Below are positions 9,562-19,321 of a stretch of 64,000 bases of DNA, piece by piece. Under the pieces are notes generated by a model that was given only the letters and a program-made list of their open reading frames with translations, made no database searches and was not told where the DNA came from. This DNA is from Shewanella frigidimarina (GTDB taxonomy: Bacteria > Pseudomonadota > Gammaproteobacteria > Enterobacterales > Shewanellaceae), in the NCBI RefSeq assembly GCF_003797125.1, contig NZ_RKKE01000002.1:905661-969660 (forward strand), written 5' to 3'. Made by a program: the position numbers and the translations under genes. Every line of letters starts with the position of its first letter. The first letter of the stretch is position 1.

Positions 9562-9618
9562 TAAAGTGTTTGACATCAACAAGGGGTTACCAATACCAAA
9601 CGCTTAAGGGAATGCACC

Positions 9619-10740
9619 ATGTTTACCAATGATAAATTAACAGAACTCAATGCCACGATTTCTCGTGTGACTAAATTAACAGACTCATTTGCTAAATTTC
9701 CCCGTTCAATAAAAATACCATTGCGTCTTGATGATGAAATCCTATCCGACTCATCATTTACGGATGTCGCTTTTGATGCCACTTCAGCAAGTCATAATGG
9801 CAAAATGGCAGTAGCAGATAACCTACAAATTAGCACCTTGCTCAATGTGATCACGGCGATTTCAGAAGCGATTTTTGTGATTAACTCTGCCGGTGTGATT
9901 GAGATGATCAATCCGTTAGGCGCTAAATTATTCGGTGCCCCAGCCGAAATGTTAATAGGTCAAACTTGGACCGATTATCTACAAAGCCCTTTTAAAGATG
10001 AGTATCAATCTTTATTTTCCTTGTGGAATAGCGCCAGCGATGAAGCCAATAAAGTGACTCAGTTTAATCATGGTCCTAAAGAAATTATTATTAATCGCGC
10101 CGACAGCACGTTACTCGAAGCAGACTTATCATTGTCATGTTTACCGTCGATGCAGATAGGATCTGAGCCGTTATTTATAGGCATCATGCATAATCTCACT
10201 ACGCATAAAGCCGAGTACAACAAACTGCGCCACTTAGCCCATACAGACAAATTAACCGGCCTTGCCAACCGTCACGCTTTTGATGATGCCCTGCAAACCA
10301 ACTGGAACGACAGTATTAACCACGACCAACCGCTGTGTTTAATCATTATCGATGTCGATTATTTTAAAATGTTTAATGACCAGTATGGTCATGTTAACGG
10401 TGATAAATGTTTGCAAAAAATTGCTCAAGTACTGGCAGAGGTGCTCCCGTCTAACAATGCGATGGCTGCCCGTTATGGTGGTGAAGAGTTTGTGGTCATT
10501 TTGCCCAACAGTAATCCGTTAACAGCAGAATACATTGCTAAAAATATTCAACGTCGTATTAACCAGTTAAGCTTTACCGATATAGGGTTACCTGCACAAA
10601 CCAAAATCAGTGTCAGCCAGGGCATTGCCTGTGAACGCAGTGGCCAATACCGCACGCCAACCGCACTGGTTTGCGCAGCAGACACAGCACTTTACCGTGC
10701 CAAATCAACTGGCCGTAACCGCATCAATATGAGTAGCTAA
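9619..10740 (+). CDS. Soluble PAS-GGDEF diguanylate cyclase
   Basis: 373 residues, no membrane segment. N-terminal 60 residues are polar and unassigned, followed by a PAS domain (about 68-195, with EAIFVINSAGVIEMINP) and a GGDEF domain (about 205-370) with GGEEF at 287-291 and DVDYFKMFND. The I-site position before the motif reads SNNA instead of RxxD, so feedback inhibition of the usual kind is probably absent. This contrasts with the enzymes at 1419 and 59312. The start is supported by AAGGGA about 7 bases upstream. Cytoplasmic c-di-GMP synthesis under control of the PAS domain is the likely role; the cue is unknown. Confidence 0.92.
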   Translation: MFTNDKLTELNATISRVTKLTDSFAKFPRSIKIPLRLDDEILSDSSFTDVAFDATSASHNGKMAVADNLQISTLLNVITAISEAIFVINSAGVIEMINPLGAKLFGAPAEMLIGQTWTDYLQSPFKDEYQSLFSLWNSASDEANKVTQFNHGPKEIIINRADSTLLEADLSLSCLPSMQIGSEPLFIGIMHNLTTHKAEYNKLRHLAHTDKLTGLANRHAFDDALQTNWNDSINHDQPLCLIIIDVDYFKMFNDQYGHVNGDKCLQKIAQVLAEVLPSNNAMAARYGGEEFVVILPNSNPLTAEYIAKNIQRRINQLSFTDIGLPAQTKISVSQGIACERSGQYRTPTALVCAADTALYRAKSTGRNRINMSS

Positions 10741-10945
10741 TAACGAATGTGAGAAAACCGCTTAATAACAGGTTTAATGAGTGGCTATAACGCGGTTTAG
10801 ATTGGTAAGTTAAATAAAGTGATACTCGGTTACAGTGTTAAAGTTCACTGAGTATTTAGGTACTGGCAAGGCCAACACCGAAGTGAAGACCAGCAGCAAT
10901 AATCGTTAATGTAGATGTTAGTGTTAAGTTAGTACTAGCACGAGG

Positions 10946-11851
10946 CTAATGTGAGTCAGTAGGTTGAATGACAGGATTACGATTGGAATTGCTGTAACTG
11001 GCATAAAGGACCAATAACCCAGCCCCTAAATACATCGTTAAACTATACACTCCAGCTACCACAGCATAACTGGGCATATGCAGTAAACTGATGCAAATAA
11101 GCATTGCCATAGTGGAGTTTTGTAAACCTATTTCAATGGCCAACGTTAGACTATCTTTATGGCTTAATTTGAATAGTTTGGCAGTAATTACGCCCACCAT
11201 CATGGCAAGCAAATTTAACAACATGCACGCAATAAACACCTCGTTAAAAGCGTCGCTGATAATGTCACGTTCTTGAATCACCCCCCCTGTAATCATCAAC
11301 AATAAAAACACTAATGCAAAGCGCCTAAAATACACCTCCACCTTAACAGCCCAATCGCGATAATAACGCCGCACAATCATGCCAAACATAATCGGTAGCA
11401 AGGTAATCACCAATAAACCTAATGAAATACTGCTTAATGACACTTCAATATCATGGCTATCACTAAAATAGCTAACCGCAAATTGGATGATAAACGGTGC
11501 GGTAAAAACACATACAATACTACTCAGTGCAGTCAAACTCACCGACAAAGCCAAATTAGCCTTAGCAAGATGACTTACAACATTTGAGGTTGTGCCACCG
11601 GGGCAGGCAGCCAAAATCATTAACCCTATCGACATCGCTGGCGATAAGTCCATCAACAAACAAAGCGTAAAAGCCAACAAGGGCAACACGATAATTTGGC
11701 CAATAAAGCCGCCAATAATCGGCATTGGAGTTTGCCATAAACGTAAAAATTCAAATTGAGTTAAACTTAAGCCCATGCCAAACATAATGAAGGCGAGCGA
11801 CAATGGCAGCAGTATTTCGGTAATAATCGAACCTGTCATAGGGAATTGCAT
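10946..11851 (-). CDS. Bile acid:sodium symporter (BASS) family transporter
   Basis: 301 residues, almost entirely hydrophobic, about nine or ten membrane helices. The MILAACPGGTTSNVVSHLAKAN segment is the family's sodium/substrate crossover region, and EIGLQNSTMAMLI is the second signature. Bacterial relatives move bile acids, pantoate, pyruvate or other organic anions with sodium. It lies upstream of, and in the opposite orientation to, no obvious partner; the neighbouring aldolase/adducin gene has the same orientation 124 bp upstream but may be separately transcribed. Substrate not assignable. Confidence 0.9.
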   Translation of the reverse strand: MQFPMTGSIITEILLPLSLAFIMFGMGLSLTQFEFLRLWQTPMPIIGGFIGQIIVLPLLAFTLCLLMDLSPAMSIGLMILAACPGGTTSNVVSHLAKANLALSVSLTALSSIVCVFTAPFIIQFAVSYFSDSHDIEVSLSSISLGLLVITLLPIMFGMIVRRYYRDWAVKVEVYFRRFALVFLLLMITGGVIQERDIISDAFNEVFIACMLLNLLAMMVGVITAKLFKLSHKDSLTLAIEIGLQNSTMAMLICISLLHMPSYAVVAGVYSLTMYLGAGLLVLYASYSNSNRNPVIQPTDSH

Positions 11852-11975
11852 CCTTGCTCGCTAAGCAGACTTAGCGAGTATCATAAGCATCAGTACAGAA
11901 TACGTTCTTGCGAAATATAGCTGCATGAATACGGTTTTATCAAAATCAAACCGCCCTTTGGCGTCGTTAACAGGC

Positions 11976-12791
11976 TTAATCTAAAAAGCTGTTATCTTGC
12001 GCCAACATGACCTGATACAAAGGTTGAAAATTACCCCATGTCACTAAATCTGAGCCATTAATTTGGCGAGTTTTAGTCGCAATTTCATGGCCAATCAATT
12101 TAAGTTCACCCGCCGCCTGTGCCAATAACTGGCTATGGCAGCAACTGTCTAACATGACAAAATTAGCCGTTGCCGCATCAACAGACTTGCCTACGGTAAG
12201 CAAACCATGATTTTGCAATATCACCGCAGCATGACCTTGTAGCGCCACTGCGATCATGTCGCCTTCAGATAAATCGGCGACCACGCCGGTAAAAGTGTCA
12301 AACACACTGTGGTTTTCATAAAACATGCATGCGTCTTGAGAAATAGGTTTAAGTAACTCACCTAGTGATGAAAATGCACGCCCATAAGTAGTATGGGCGT
12401 GAGCCACTGCGTTGACATCGGGGCGCGCATGGTGAATACGCGAATGAATCGCAAATGCGGCATTATTGATTGGGTGCTTACCCTCCAAAATATTGCCTTT
12501 ATGGTCAACTCGCACTAAATCAGAAGCCCTAATTTTAGAAAAATGCACCGCTAATGGATTAACCCAAAACGACTCAGGATCAATACAATCACGCAAGGTG
12601 ATATGCCCTGCTAATCCTTCGTCGAATCGGTAATGGGCAAATACTCTAAATGCCGCCGCTAGACGCTGTTTTTCATATTGTTGTTGCTGCTGTTTATTAT
12701 CAAATTTTGGCGGTAACGGCATTGGATATTTATCTGTGCCAATGGTCATCTTTTGAATTTGCTGTGCTTGAGTGTCATTTATAGCGGTCAT
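11976..12791 (-). CDS. Class II aldolase/adducin family protein
   Basis: 271 residues. The family's zinc histidines are visible as H131 and H133 in AVAHAHTTYGRAF and H195 in ILQNHGLLTVG. The catalytic glutamate of true class II aldolases (in the SSE block of fuculose-phosphate aldolase) appears to be replaced by alanine in NNAAFAIHSRIH, as in the adducin-like branch, so aldol cleavage is not assured. Cytoplasmic. The gene is divergent from a LysR regulator with 91 bp between starts, which probably controls it. The substrate is unknown. Confidence 0.88.
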   Translation of the reverse strand: MTAINDTQAQQIQKMTIGTDKYPMPLPPKFDNKQQQQQYEKQRLAAAFRVFAHYRFDEGLAGHITLRDCIDPESFWVNPLAVHFSKIRASDLVRVDHKGNILEGKHPINNAAFAIHSRIHHARPDVNAVAHAHTTYGRAFSSLGELLKPISQDACMFYENHSVFDTFTGVVADLSEGDMIAVALQGHAAVILQNHGLLTVGKSVDAATANFVMLDSCCHSQLLAQAAGELKLIGHEIATKTRQINGSDLVTWGNFQPLYQVMLAQDNSFLD

Positions 12792-12853
12792 GTTGAGTCT
12801 GCTTTTATTGGTTTAGTTTGACTTTAATTTAACCAAGCCTAAAATAAATTCAA

Positions 12854-12868
12854 ATGATACTAAATCAT
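12854..12868. promoter_or_regulatory. Short dyad in a LysR-type divergent promoter
   Basis: ATGAT (12854-12858) and ATCAT (12864-12868) frame 5 bp, within the 91-bp space between the aldolase/adducin gene and the LysR gene. The T-N11-A type geometry fits a LysR site. Weak on its own. Confidence 0.3.
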
Positions 12869-12882
12869 AGATAACTATTAAT

Positions 12883-13788
12883 ATGCTGCATAGTAAGATT
12901 GATTTAAACTTATTCCTCATTATGAGCACGGTATATCAGCACGGCAGCATTACTGCTGCGGCCAGTAAGCTACACCTTACACAACCGGCTGTGAGCCATG
13001 CTATTGCTCGGTTGCGCGACAAATTTAACGATCCGTTATTTGTCCGTCATGGTCGTAAAATGGTACCGACAGCACTGTGCCAAAAAATGATTCCCGACGT
13101 GCAACAAGCGCTGCTGTTACTCAATAATACTGTAAGCCAGCCCGCTACATTTGACATACAACAGCACAAACGCGAGATAAAACTGGGCTTAAGAGACATA
13201 TTAGAGTCAATGTTCTTTCCTATTCTTATGCCTGATTTACTCAATAACACTCCCAACATCACCTTAAACAGTCGTCAAATTAAACGCACTGAACTTGAGC
13301 CGTCACTGGCGCAGCAAAGTTTAGATATTGTTATCGATGTACTGATGCCAACCCATAAAGATATTTGCAATACTCTAATATGCAGCGAACGATTTTCATT
13401 AGTGTGTCGCCAAAACCATCCGATTTTACAGCAGCTCACCCTCGCTAATTATGCCGCCGCATCTCATGCATTAGTGAGCTTAAAAGACTTCAGCATCGAC
13501 ACCGTCGACATGGCGCTTGCCCATCAAGGCGTTAGCCGCAATATTGCATTACGTTGCGAGCATTACTTTGCCGCCATCAGCGTGATCTGCAAATCAGATT
13601 TGATCATGACCATGCCAAACACCTACGCCATGTTGTTACAACAAACCATGCCAATTGTAGTATCACCATTACCCTTTGATGTGCCAGAACTGGCGGTACA
13701 CATGTATTGGCATCAACAAGCCCAAGACGATCCGGTAAATCAATGGTTCAGAAACAAACTGCTTAATATCTCAGCACAGTTGTTTTAG
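12883..13788 (+). CDS. LysR-family transcriptional regulator
   Basis: 301 residues. Helix-turn-helix at about 20-45 (GSITAAASKLHLTQPAVSHAIARL) followed by DPLFVRHGRKMVPTA, the LysR linker start. The C-terminal substrate-binding domain has LPFDVPELAVHMYWHQQAQDDPVNQWFR, close to the NodD/SyrM/LeuO-like group. Divergent from the aldolase/adducin gene, so that gene is the first candidate target. Effector unknown. Confidence 0.92.
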   Translation: MLHSKIDLNLFLIMSTVYQHGSITAAASKLHLTQPAVSHAIARLRDKFNDPLFVRHGRKMVPTALCQKMIPDVQQALLLLNNTVSQPATFDIQQHKREIKLGLRDILESMFFPILMPDLLNNTPNITLNSRQIKRTELEPSLAQQSLDIVIDVLMPTHKDICNTLICSERFSLVCRQNHPILQQLTLANYAAASHALVSLKDFSIDTVDMALAHQGVSRNIALRCEHYFAAISVICKSDLIMTMPNTYAMLLQQTMPIVVSPLPFDVPELAVHMYWHQQAQDDPVNQWFRNKLLNISAQLF

Positions 13789-13945
13789 CACTATTGAAAA
13801 TAGGTAATAAACAACGAGAAATAAATAAACCGTAAACATAAGCAAAAATAAAAACCCTTTTTTATATTTGCACCGTTTACACTCATAACAGACCCACTTT
13901 ACCTGTGTGAAAACAGTATTTAGCTAACCATTAGCGGAGTTATCA

Positions 13946-14662
13946 ATGAACAAAATATTACTCACAAGCATCATTTCTGCTTCATTATTTACCTTAACCG
14001 CCACCAGCAGTTTATCGACAGTGCAAGCGGCCGAGCTCAGTTTTGCTCATATTGAAACAGTGGGAACAAGCACCATTGAAGCTGCAGCAGACATGGCTAT
14101 TATCAATGTTCAAGTATCTATAGAAGCCGATAGCGCTAAAGCAGCTAAAGACAAAGCCGACGAAGCCATCAGCCAATTTATGCAACGATTACTCAAGGCT
14201 GGAGTCGACAAAAAACACATTCAAAGTGCTAACTTACAACTTAATCCGCAATATATGTATGTGCAAAATGAACCGCGTAAACTCACGGGTTATAACGCTA
14301 GTCGTCAAATGACCATTACCGTAATTGACCTTAACAGCTTAAATGAATTACTCGACAGCGCTTTGGTTGAAGGGATTAATAACGTTAATAATATCGAACT
14401 AAAGTCGAGCCAAGAAACCAAAATCATTGCTCAAGCTCGCCAAGCCGCGATTGATGATGCCAAGCAAAAAGCTCAATCTTTAGCAAAAGGCTTTGGTGAA
14501 CAAATTGCAGGGGTTTGGCAAGTAAGATACTTTCCGCAACAAGCCAATCAGCCAGAAATGTACCGCGCCAGCATGAAAATGAATGCCGATGTAGCGCAAA
14601 CCTATCAACAAGGCCAAGTCGCGATTAGCGACAGAGTTGAAGTGGTTTTTAGATTGAAGTAA
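13946..14662 (+). CDS. Periplasmic SIMPL-domain (DUF541, YggE-like) protein
   Basis: 238 residues with a signal peptide (cleavage after VQA, residue 28). The mature part has the SIMPL pattern: ETVGTSTIEAAADMAIINVQVSIEADSAKAAKDKADEA near the N terminus, LQLNPQYMY, and the GYNASRQMTITV strand, ending with SDRVEVVFRLK. E. coli YggE lowers oxidative stress by an unknown mechanism and forms ring oligomers. GGAG lies 6 bases before the ATG. It stands alone and has its own terminator. Confidence 0.88.
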   Translation: MNKILLTSIISASLFTLTATSSLSTVQAAELSFAHIETVGTSTIEAAADMAIINVQVSIEADSAKAAKDKADEAISQFMQRLLKAGVDKKHIQSANLQLNPQYMYVQNEPRKLTGYNASRQMTITVIDLNSLNELLDSALVEGINNVNNIELKSSQETKIIAQARQAAIDDAKQKAQSLAKGFGEQIAGVWQVRYFPQQANQPEMYRASMKMNADVAQTYQQGQVAISDRVEVVFRLK

Positions 14663-14670
14663 CAATAAAC

Positions 14671-14707
14671 AAGCGGGTTGAATATCATTTATTCAGCCTG
14701 CTTTTTT
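14671..14707 (+). terminator. Terminator of the SIMPL gene
   Basis: 13-bp stem (14671-14683 with 14691-14703, two G-U pairs), 7-nt loop, then six T. Confidence 0.85.
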
Positions 14708-14764
14708 GTAACAGCAATGGTTGTAACAGCAATGGTTGTAACAGCAATGGTTGCAACAGTAATG
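14707..14764. repeat. 15-bp tandem repeat, about 3.8 copies
   Basis: Unit TGTAACAGCAATGGT starts at 14707, 14722 and 14737 identically; a fourth, degraded copy starts at 14752. It lies directly after the terminator's T tract in a 456-bp gap (14663-15118). Probably replication slippage with no function. Confidence 0.85.
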
Positions 14765-14909
14765 AATCCTCTCACCACAACCAACTGTCCGCAATCGTGA
14801 ACAATGACAACAAATCATCACTCTCCTAGCAATAATTACGAGATAAAACCACAAGTAGTTAATTGTTTATTATAACATTAATATAAAATACACATTTAAT
14901 CGCAATAAA

Positions 14910-14925
14910 AATGATCTAAGTCACA
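14910..14925. promoter_or_regulatory. CRP/FNR-like site upstream of formate dehydrogenase
   Basis: AATGATCTAAGTCACA has a perfect right CRP half (TCACA) and a 3/5 left half with the right 6-bp spacing, about 190 bases before the start codon. It also scores partly as FNR. Regulation by CRP, the main respiratory regulator in Shewanella, would fit an anaerobic or formate enzyme; inferred only. Confidence 0.35.
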
Positions 14926-15118
14926 TCTGAAAATCACTCCTCAAATTAAACTTGATACATAGACTGTGGATGCCAGAGCAAGGTTATCAGCTTAATCTGC
15001 CATTGCTTACATTAACCCCATTTTAGGTTTAGTTGTTTATCCCTATTGACGCCCTACTCGTCCCATCCTCAAAGGCATTAGACTTTGCCCGTAACTCAAA
15101 AAATGAAAAGGCTTTGCA

Positions 15119-18100
15119 ATGATTGATATCACTATCGACGGAACAACACTTTCGCTTCCTAAAGCTGACAGCTTGTTACAGGCAGCAAAAAACGCCGGTA
15201 TTAACATCCCTAGCTTATGTGATTATTCTCATCGCCAAGAGAGACAACACTGCAATTTGTGCCAAGTACAAATCAAAAACCATGATGGTAGTTTACGATG
15301 TGTTCGCGCCTGTGAAACACCGCTAGAAACTGGTTTAGAGGTCATTACTCAGTCGAGCCACTTAAGCCATCTTCGTCAACAAGCACTCAAAGATATTCTG
15401 AGTGATCACTTTGCGGATTGTGAAGCACCTTGCCAAACTGCCTGTCCTGCCGGCGTTGACGTGCAATCGTATCTGTATCATATCGGCAGAGGCGATCATA
15501 AAGAAGCCGTCAAAGTCATCAAGCAAACCTTACCTTTACCCTTGTCTATTGGCCGTGTTTGCCCCGCTTTTTGTGAAGCCCAGTGTCGCCGCGGGCTCGT
15601 TGATGAACCTGTGGCGATTCGTCAATTAAAACGTCATGCAGCAGACTTAGATTTACAAGATGCAGAGTCTTATGTTCCTCCAAAAGCACCCGCTACCAAC
15701 AAGCGCATTGCCATTATCGGCAGTGGCCCTGCAGGACTCACCGCGGGCTATTATTTGTCTAATAATGGCCACGATGTGACGATTATGGAGTCGGCTCCTA
15801 AAGCAGGAGGCTGGTTACGTTACGGCATCCCAGAGTACCGCTTACCTAAAGATATACTGGATAAAGAGATTGAACTGCTCACCCGTAATGGACTTAAGAT
15901 TGAAACGGGAGTTGAACTGGGTCGTGATACCAACTTAACCGAATTAGTGGCCAATTATGATGCGGTTTGCCTCGCGATTGGGGCGCAAAAAGCCGTGCCA
16001 ATGAATTACCCTGGCAGTGATTTAATCGGCTGTTATTTAGGTGTGGACTATTTACGCGATTATTGCACGGAAAAAAAATTCATTACAGGCAAAAAAGTGG
16101 CCGTCATTGGTGGCGGTAACACTGCGATTGATTGCGCCCGTACCGCTGTGCGCGATGGCGCTGATGTGACCTTAATCTATCGCCGTAGCCGTGATGAAAT
16201 GCCAGCTGAACCCTATGAAATACATGAAGCAGAAGTCGAAGGGGTTAAGTTTCATTTTCTCACTAATCCTCTGGAAAACCACAGTGATGACCAAGGCCGG
16301 GTTAAATCCGTCACCTTTGCTAAAATGGCGCTCGGCGAACCCGATGAATCTGGTCGCCGCTCTCCCAAAGCGACTGGAGAAACCTTTGAAGAAGCATTCG
16401 ACACCGTAATACCTGCGGTATCTCAACAAGTGGATTTAGCCTTTTTAGACCAGCCAGAAAATCAAATAGACACTGGTCATATTGCCCTCACCCGCTGGCA
16501 TACCTTCCTTGGCTGCGAGCAAACCATGTCTGCAGGGGTAGAAAAACTATTTGTTATCGGTGATTCCCGCACTGGCCCTGGTACTGCTGTTGGTGCGGTG
16601 GCAGATGGCCGCAAAGCCGCTGAAGCCATTGAAGGATTGTTAACTGAAGGCTTAACTTGTCATTTAGAACCTGGACTATTTAACTCACGAAAGGCCAACA
16701 AAACAGCCTCGTTATCTGCTGAGATATACCCAGAGACAGCCAAGCGTCGCCGCTTAAAAATGCCAGAGCTAAACCAGCTCAATCGAGCGCTTAACTTTGC
16801 CGAGGTAGAACTAGGATTCATTCCCGATGAGGCAATGAAAGAAGCGATGCGCTGTTTGGAGTGCGCTTGCCAAGCCAATACCGATTGTAAATTACGCGAT
16901 TATGCCACCGAATATAAAGTCGACGGCAAAACACTGGATCAAACTCAGGCGCGTAAATTTAAAGTCGATAACAGTGCGCCTTTTATTACTTTCGATGCTA
17001 ATCGCTGTATCAGTTGCGCCGCTTGTATTGATGCTTGCCATCAACAAAGTGGTCATAACGTTATCAGCTTTGAAGCCAATAGTTATCAAGCACTACCCGA
17101 TGCTGCAACAACAGGCATTAGCCGCAACGCCCCTCGTGTTGGCTTTACTGCGTCGATGAATGACAGCGATTGTGTGCAATGCGGTAACTGTGTTCAAGTT
17201 TGCCCTACTGGCGCTTTGGTTGATGCCCGCGATAAAACCCAAGGTAGCGACAGAGCGTTAACCAAAACCTCAACCGTGTGCACATATTGTGGCGTTGGTT
17301 GCCGGGTTGAACTGCATGTCGACCAGGACAAAAATCATGTAATGCGAGTATCTGGCGATACTCAATCAGTGGTCAATGAAGGCATGTTATGTGTTAAAGG
17401 GCGCTCTGGTTTTGATTTTTTAAACAGTCCTAAACGCCTTACAACGCCATTAATTCGCAAAAATGGTCAGCTGCAACCCGCCACTTGGTCTGAAGCCATT
17501 AGTTATATAGCACAGCAACTTCAACCGATTAAATATGCCGCTGGGCCAAGCAAGTTTGCTGCATTGTCTTCAGCTAAATGCACCAATGAAGAAAACTATT
17601 TAATGCAAAAGTTCACCCGTAGCATTATGGGCACCAACAGCATTGATCACTGCGCACGATTATGTCATTCATCGTCTGTCGCAGGGCTATCCGATACCAT
17701 TGGCGGCGGGGCCATGACCAATGATATTCCCAGCATTAAAGACTCAGATGTGATTTTTATCATCGGCTCCGATACCACCAGCGCCCATCCTATTATTGCC
17801 TCGCATATTAAACGAGCCGTTAGCCAACACGGCGCGCGCTTAATTGTCGCGGACCCAAAGAGAACGGCTATTGCAGACAGTGCCCATTTATATGTATCAC
17901 ATAAGCCGGGCACAGATGTGATGCTACTGAATGCCATCATGCAGCAAATTATCATCAATAACTGGCAAGACATGCACTACATCAATAGCCGTATTGAAGA
18001 CTATGAATTGCTCAAGCAAGAAGTGATGAAACCCGATTACAGCTTAGCCAATGCAGCCCTAATAACTGGCGTGAGTGCCGAAGATATTGCCACTATGGCA

Positions 18101-19321
18101 AAAATGATTGGTACGGCGAATAAAACCGCATTGTATTACGCCATGGGGATTACTCAACATACTTCGGGTTATGACAATGTGGTGTCCACCTCCAACTTAC
18201 AGTTACTGTGTGGCAACATTGGCGTAACGGGCGCCGGACTAAACCCACTGCGCGGCCAAAGTAATGTTCAAGGCGCTTGTGATATGGGCGCGTTACCCAA
18301 TTATTATCCCGGTTACCAAAAAATCAATCCGACTAATAACGCTAAATTTGCCAAAGCTTGGGGCAACACATCGCTAAATTCAGAGATAGGATTAGCAGCA
18401 ACTGAAATCATGCAGGCGATTGTGAAAGGTAAACTCGATGCTCTGTATGTTTTGGGAGAAAACCCAGTGCTAAGCGATCCGGACCAAGCTCACGTAATCG
18501 CTGCACTATCCAAAATTAAATTTATGCTGGTGCAAGATATCTTTTTAACCGAAACCGCGCAGATGGCTCATGTGGTATTACCCGCAACCGCCTTTGCCGA
18601 AAAAGATGGCCATTTCACCAATACAGAACGTCGGGTACAACAATTACGTGTCGCGTTAACCCCTCCGGGGGATGCGATTGTAGACTGGAAAATTATCCAA
18701 ATGATTGCCAACAGCCTTGATGCTAATTGGCATTACCACAGCACCAAAGATATTTGGCAAGAAATTAACCACGTCACCCCGCAATATCAAGGCCTTACCT
18801 GGCAACGACTTGAACACAAGGTAGATGGTATACAGTGGCCATGCTTTGATGAAAACCATCCTGGCACACCGATTTTGCATACCGAAACATTTTTACGCGG
18901 TAAAGGCAGAATGATGCCAGTGAGTTATCGACTACCTGCCGAAATGCCCGATAGCGAATATCCATTAACCCTTTCAACAGGCCGTTTACTGGAACAATTC
19001 CATACTGGCACTATGACGCGCAAAACCCCGGAACTGGATATTAAAGGCTCGCCCAGAGTAATGATTTCGATTTTTGATGCCGAGCAATTGGGAGTCAATA
19101 ACGGTGATATGTTGAAACTGAGTACTCGCCGCGGAGAAATAGATATAGCCGCCTTTGTGACTAAGCGGGCTCAGGTAGGAGTATTATTTTTACCATTCCA
19201 CTTTGCCGAAGCCGCAGCCAATAAGCTGACCATTAATGCATTGGATCCCATTGCAAAAATTCCAGAATATAAGGTGTGTGCTGTTAAAGCAGAAAAGTCA
19301 CTGCTGCCAAGTGTTGGATGA
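15119..19321 (+). CDS. Formate dehydrogenase alpha subunit fused to ferredoxin and GltD-like flavoprotein domains
   Basis: 1400 residues, four modules. (1) [2Fe-2S] ferredoxin with C34, C45, C48, C61. (2) GltD-like module: C101xxxC105xxxC109, a second set in GRVCPAFCEAQCRRG, FAD motif GSGPAG at 201-206 and a second dinucleotide motif GGGNTA at 332-337. (3) Two [4Fe-4S] ferredoxin sets around 629-705 (CISCAACIDAC, CVQCGNCVQVC). (4) A molybdopterin oxidoreductase with CTYCGVGC from C721 and the catalytic CH pair C849-H850 in HCARLCHSS; formate dehydrogenase H has selenocysteine at this position. Oxidation of formate to CO2 with electron transfer to NAD(P) inside one polypeptide is the likely reaction. 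No signal peptide, so cytoplasmic. AAGG precedes the ATG. No separate beta, gamma or accessory gene is adjacent. Confidence 0.92.
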   Translation: MIDITIDGTTLSLPKADSLLQAAKNAGINIPSLCDYSHRQERQHCNLCQVQIKNHDGSLRCVRACETPLETGLEVITQSSHLSHLRQQALKDILSDHFADCEAPCQTACPAGVDVQSYLYHIGRGDHKEAVKVIKQTLPLPLSIGRVCPAFCEAQCRRGLVDEPVAIRQLKRHAADLDLQDAESYVPPKAPATNKRIAIIGSGPAGLTAGYYLSNNGHDVTIMESAPKAGGWLRYGIPEYRLPKDILDKEIELLTRNGLKIETGVELGRDTNLTELVANYDAVCLAIGAQKAVPMNYPGSDLIGCYLGVDYLRDYCTEKKFITGKKVAVIGGGNTAIDCARTAVRDGADVTLIYRRSRDEMPAEPYEIHEAEVEGVKFHFLTNPLENHSDDQGRVKSVTFAKMALGEPDESGRRSPKATGETFEEAFDTVIPAVSQQVDLAFLDQPENQIDTGHIALTRWHTFLGCEQTMSAGVEKLFVIGDSRTGPGTAVGAVADGRKAAEAIEGLLTEGLTCHLEPGLFNSRKANKTASLSAEIYPETAKRRRLKMPELNQLNRALNFAEVELGFIPDEAMKEAMRCLECACQANTDCKLRDYATEYKVDGKTLDQTQARKFKVDNSAPFITFDANRCISCAACIDACHQQSGHNVISFEANSYQALPDAATTGISRNAPRVGFTASMNDSDCVQCGNCVQVCPTGALVDARDKTQGSDRALTKTSTVCTYCGVGCRVELHVDQDKNHVMRVSGDTQSVVNEGMLCVKGRSGFDFLNSPKRLTTPLIRKNGQLQPATWSEAISYIAQQLQPIKYAAGPSKFAALSSAKCTNEENYLMQKFTRSIMGTNSIDHCARLCHSSSVAGLSDTIGGGAMTNDIPSIKDSDVIFIIGSDTTSAHPIIASHIKRAVSQHGARLIVADPKRTAIADSAHLYVSHKPGTDVMLLNAIMQQIIINNWQDMHYINSRIEDYELLKQEVMKPDYSLANAALITGVSAEDIATMAKMIGTANKTALYYAMGITQHTSGYDNVVSTSNLQLLCGNIGVTGAGLNPLRGQSNVQGACDMGALPNYYPGYQKINPTNNAKFAKAWGNTSLNSEIGLAATEIMQAIVKGKLDALYVLGENPVLSDPDQAHVIAALSKIKFMLVQDIFLTETAQMAHVVLPATAFAEKDGHFTNTERRVQQLRVALTPPGDAIVDWKIIQMIANSLDANWHYHSTKDIWQEINHVTPQYQGLTWQRLEHKVDGIQWPCFDENHPGTPILHTETFLRGKGRMMPVSYRLPAEMPDSEYPLTLSTGRLLEQFHTGTMTRKTPELDIKGSPRVMISIFDAEQLGVNNGDMLKLSTRRGEIDIAAFVTKRAQVGVLFLPFHFAEAAANKLTINALDPIAKIPEYKVCAVKAEKSLLPSVG

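Noticed and set aside
17663..17665. Selenocysteine in the formate dehydrogenase
   Set aside because: The codon is TGT (Cys849), not TGA, so no SECIS or Sec decoding is needed.
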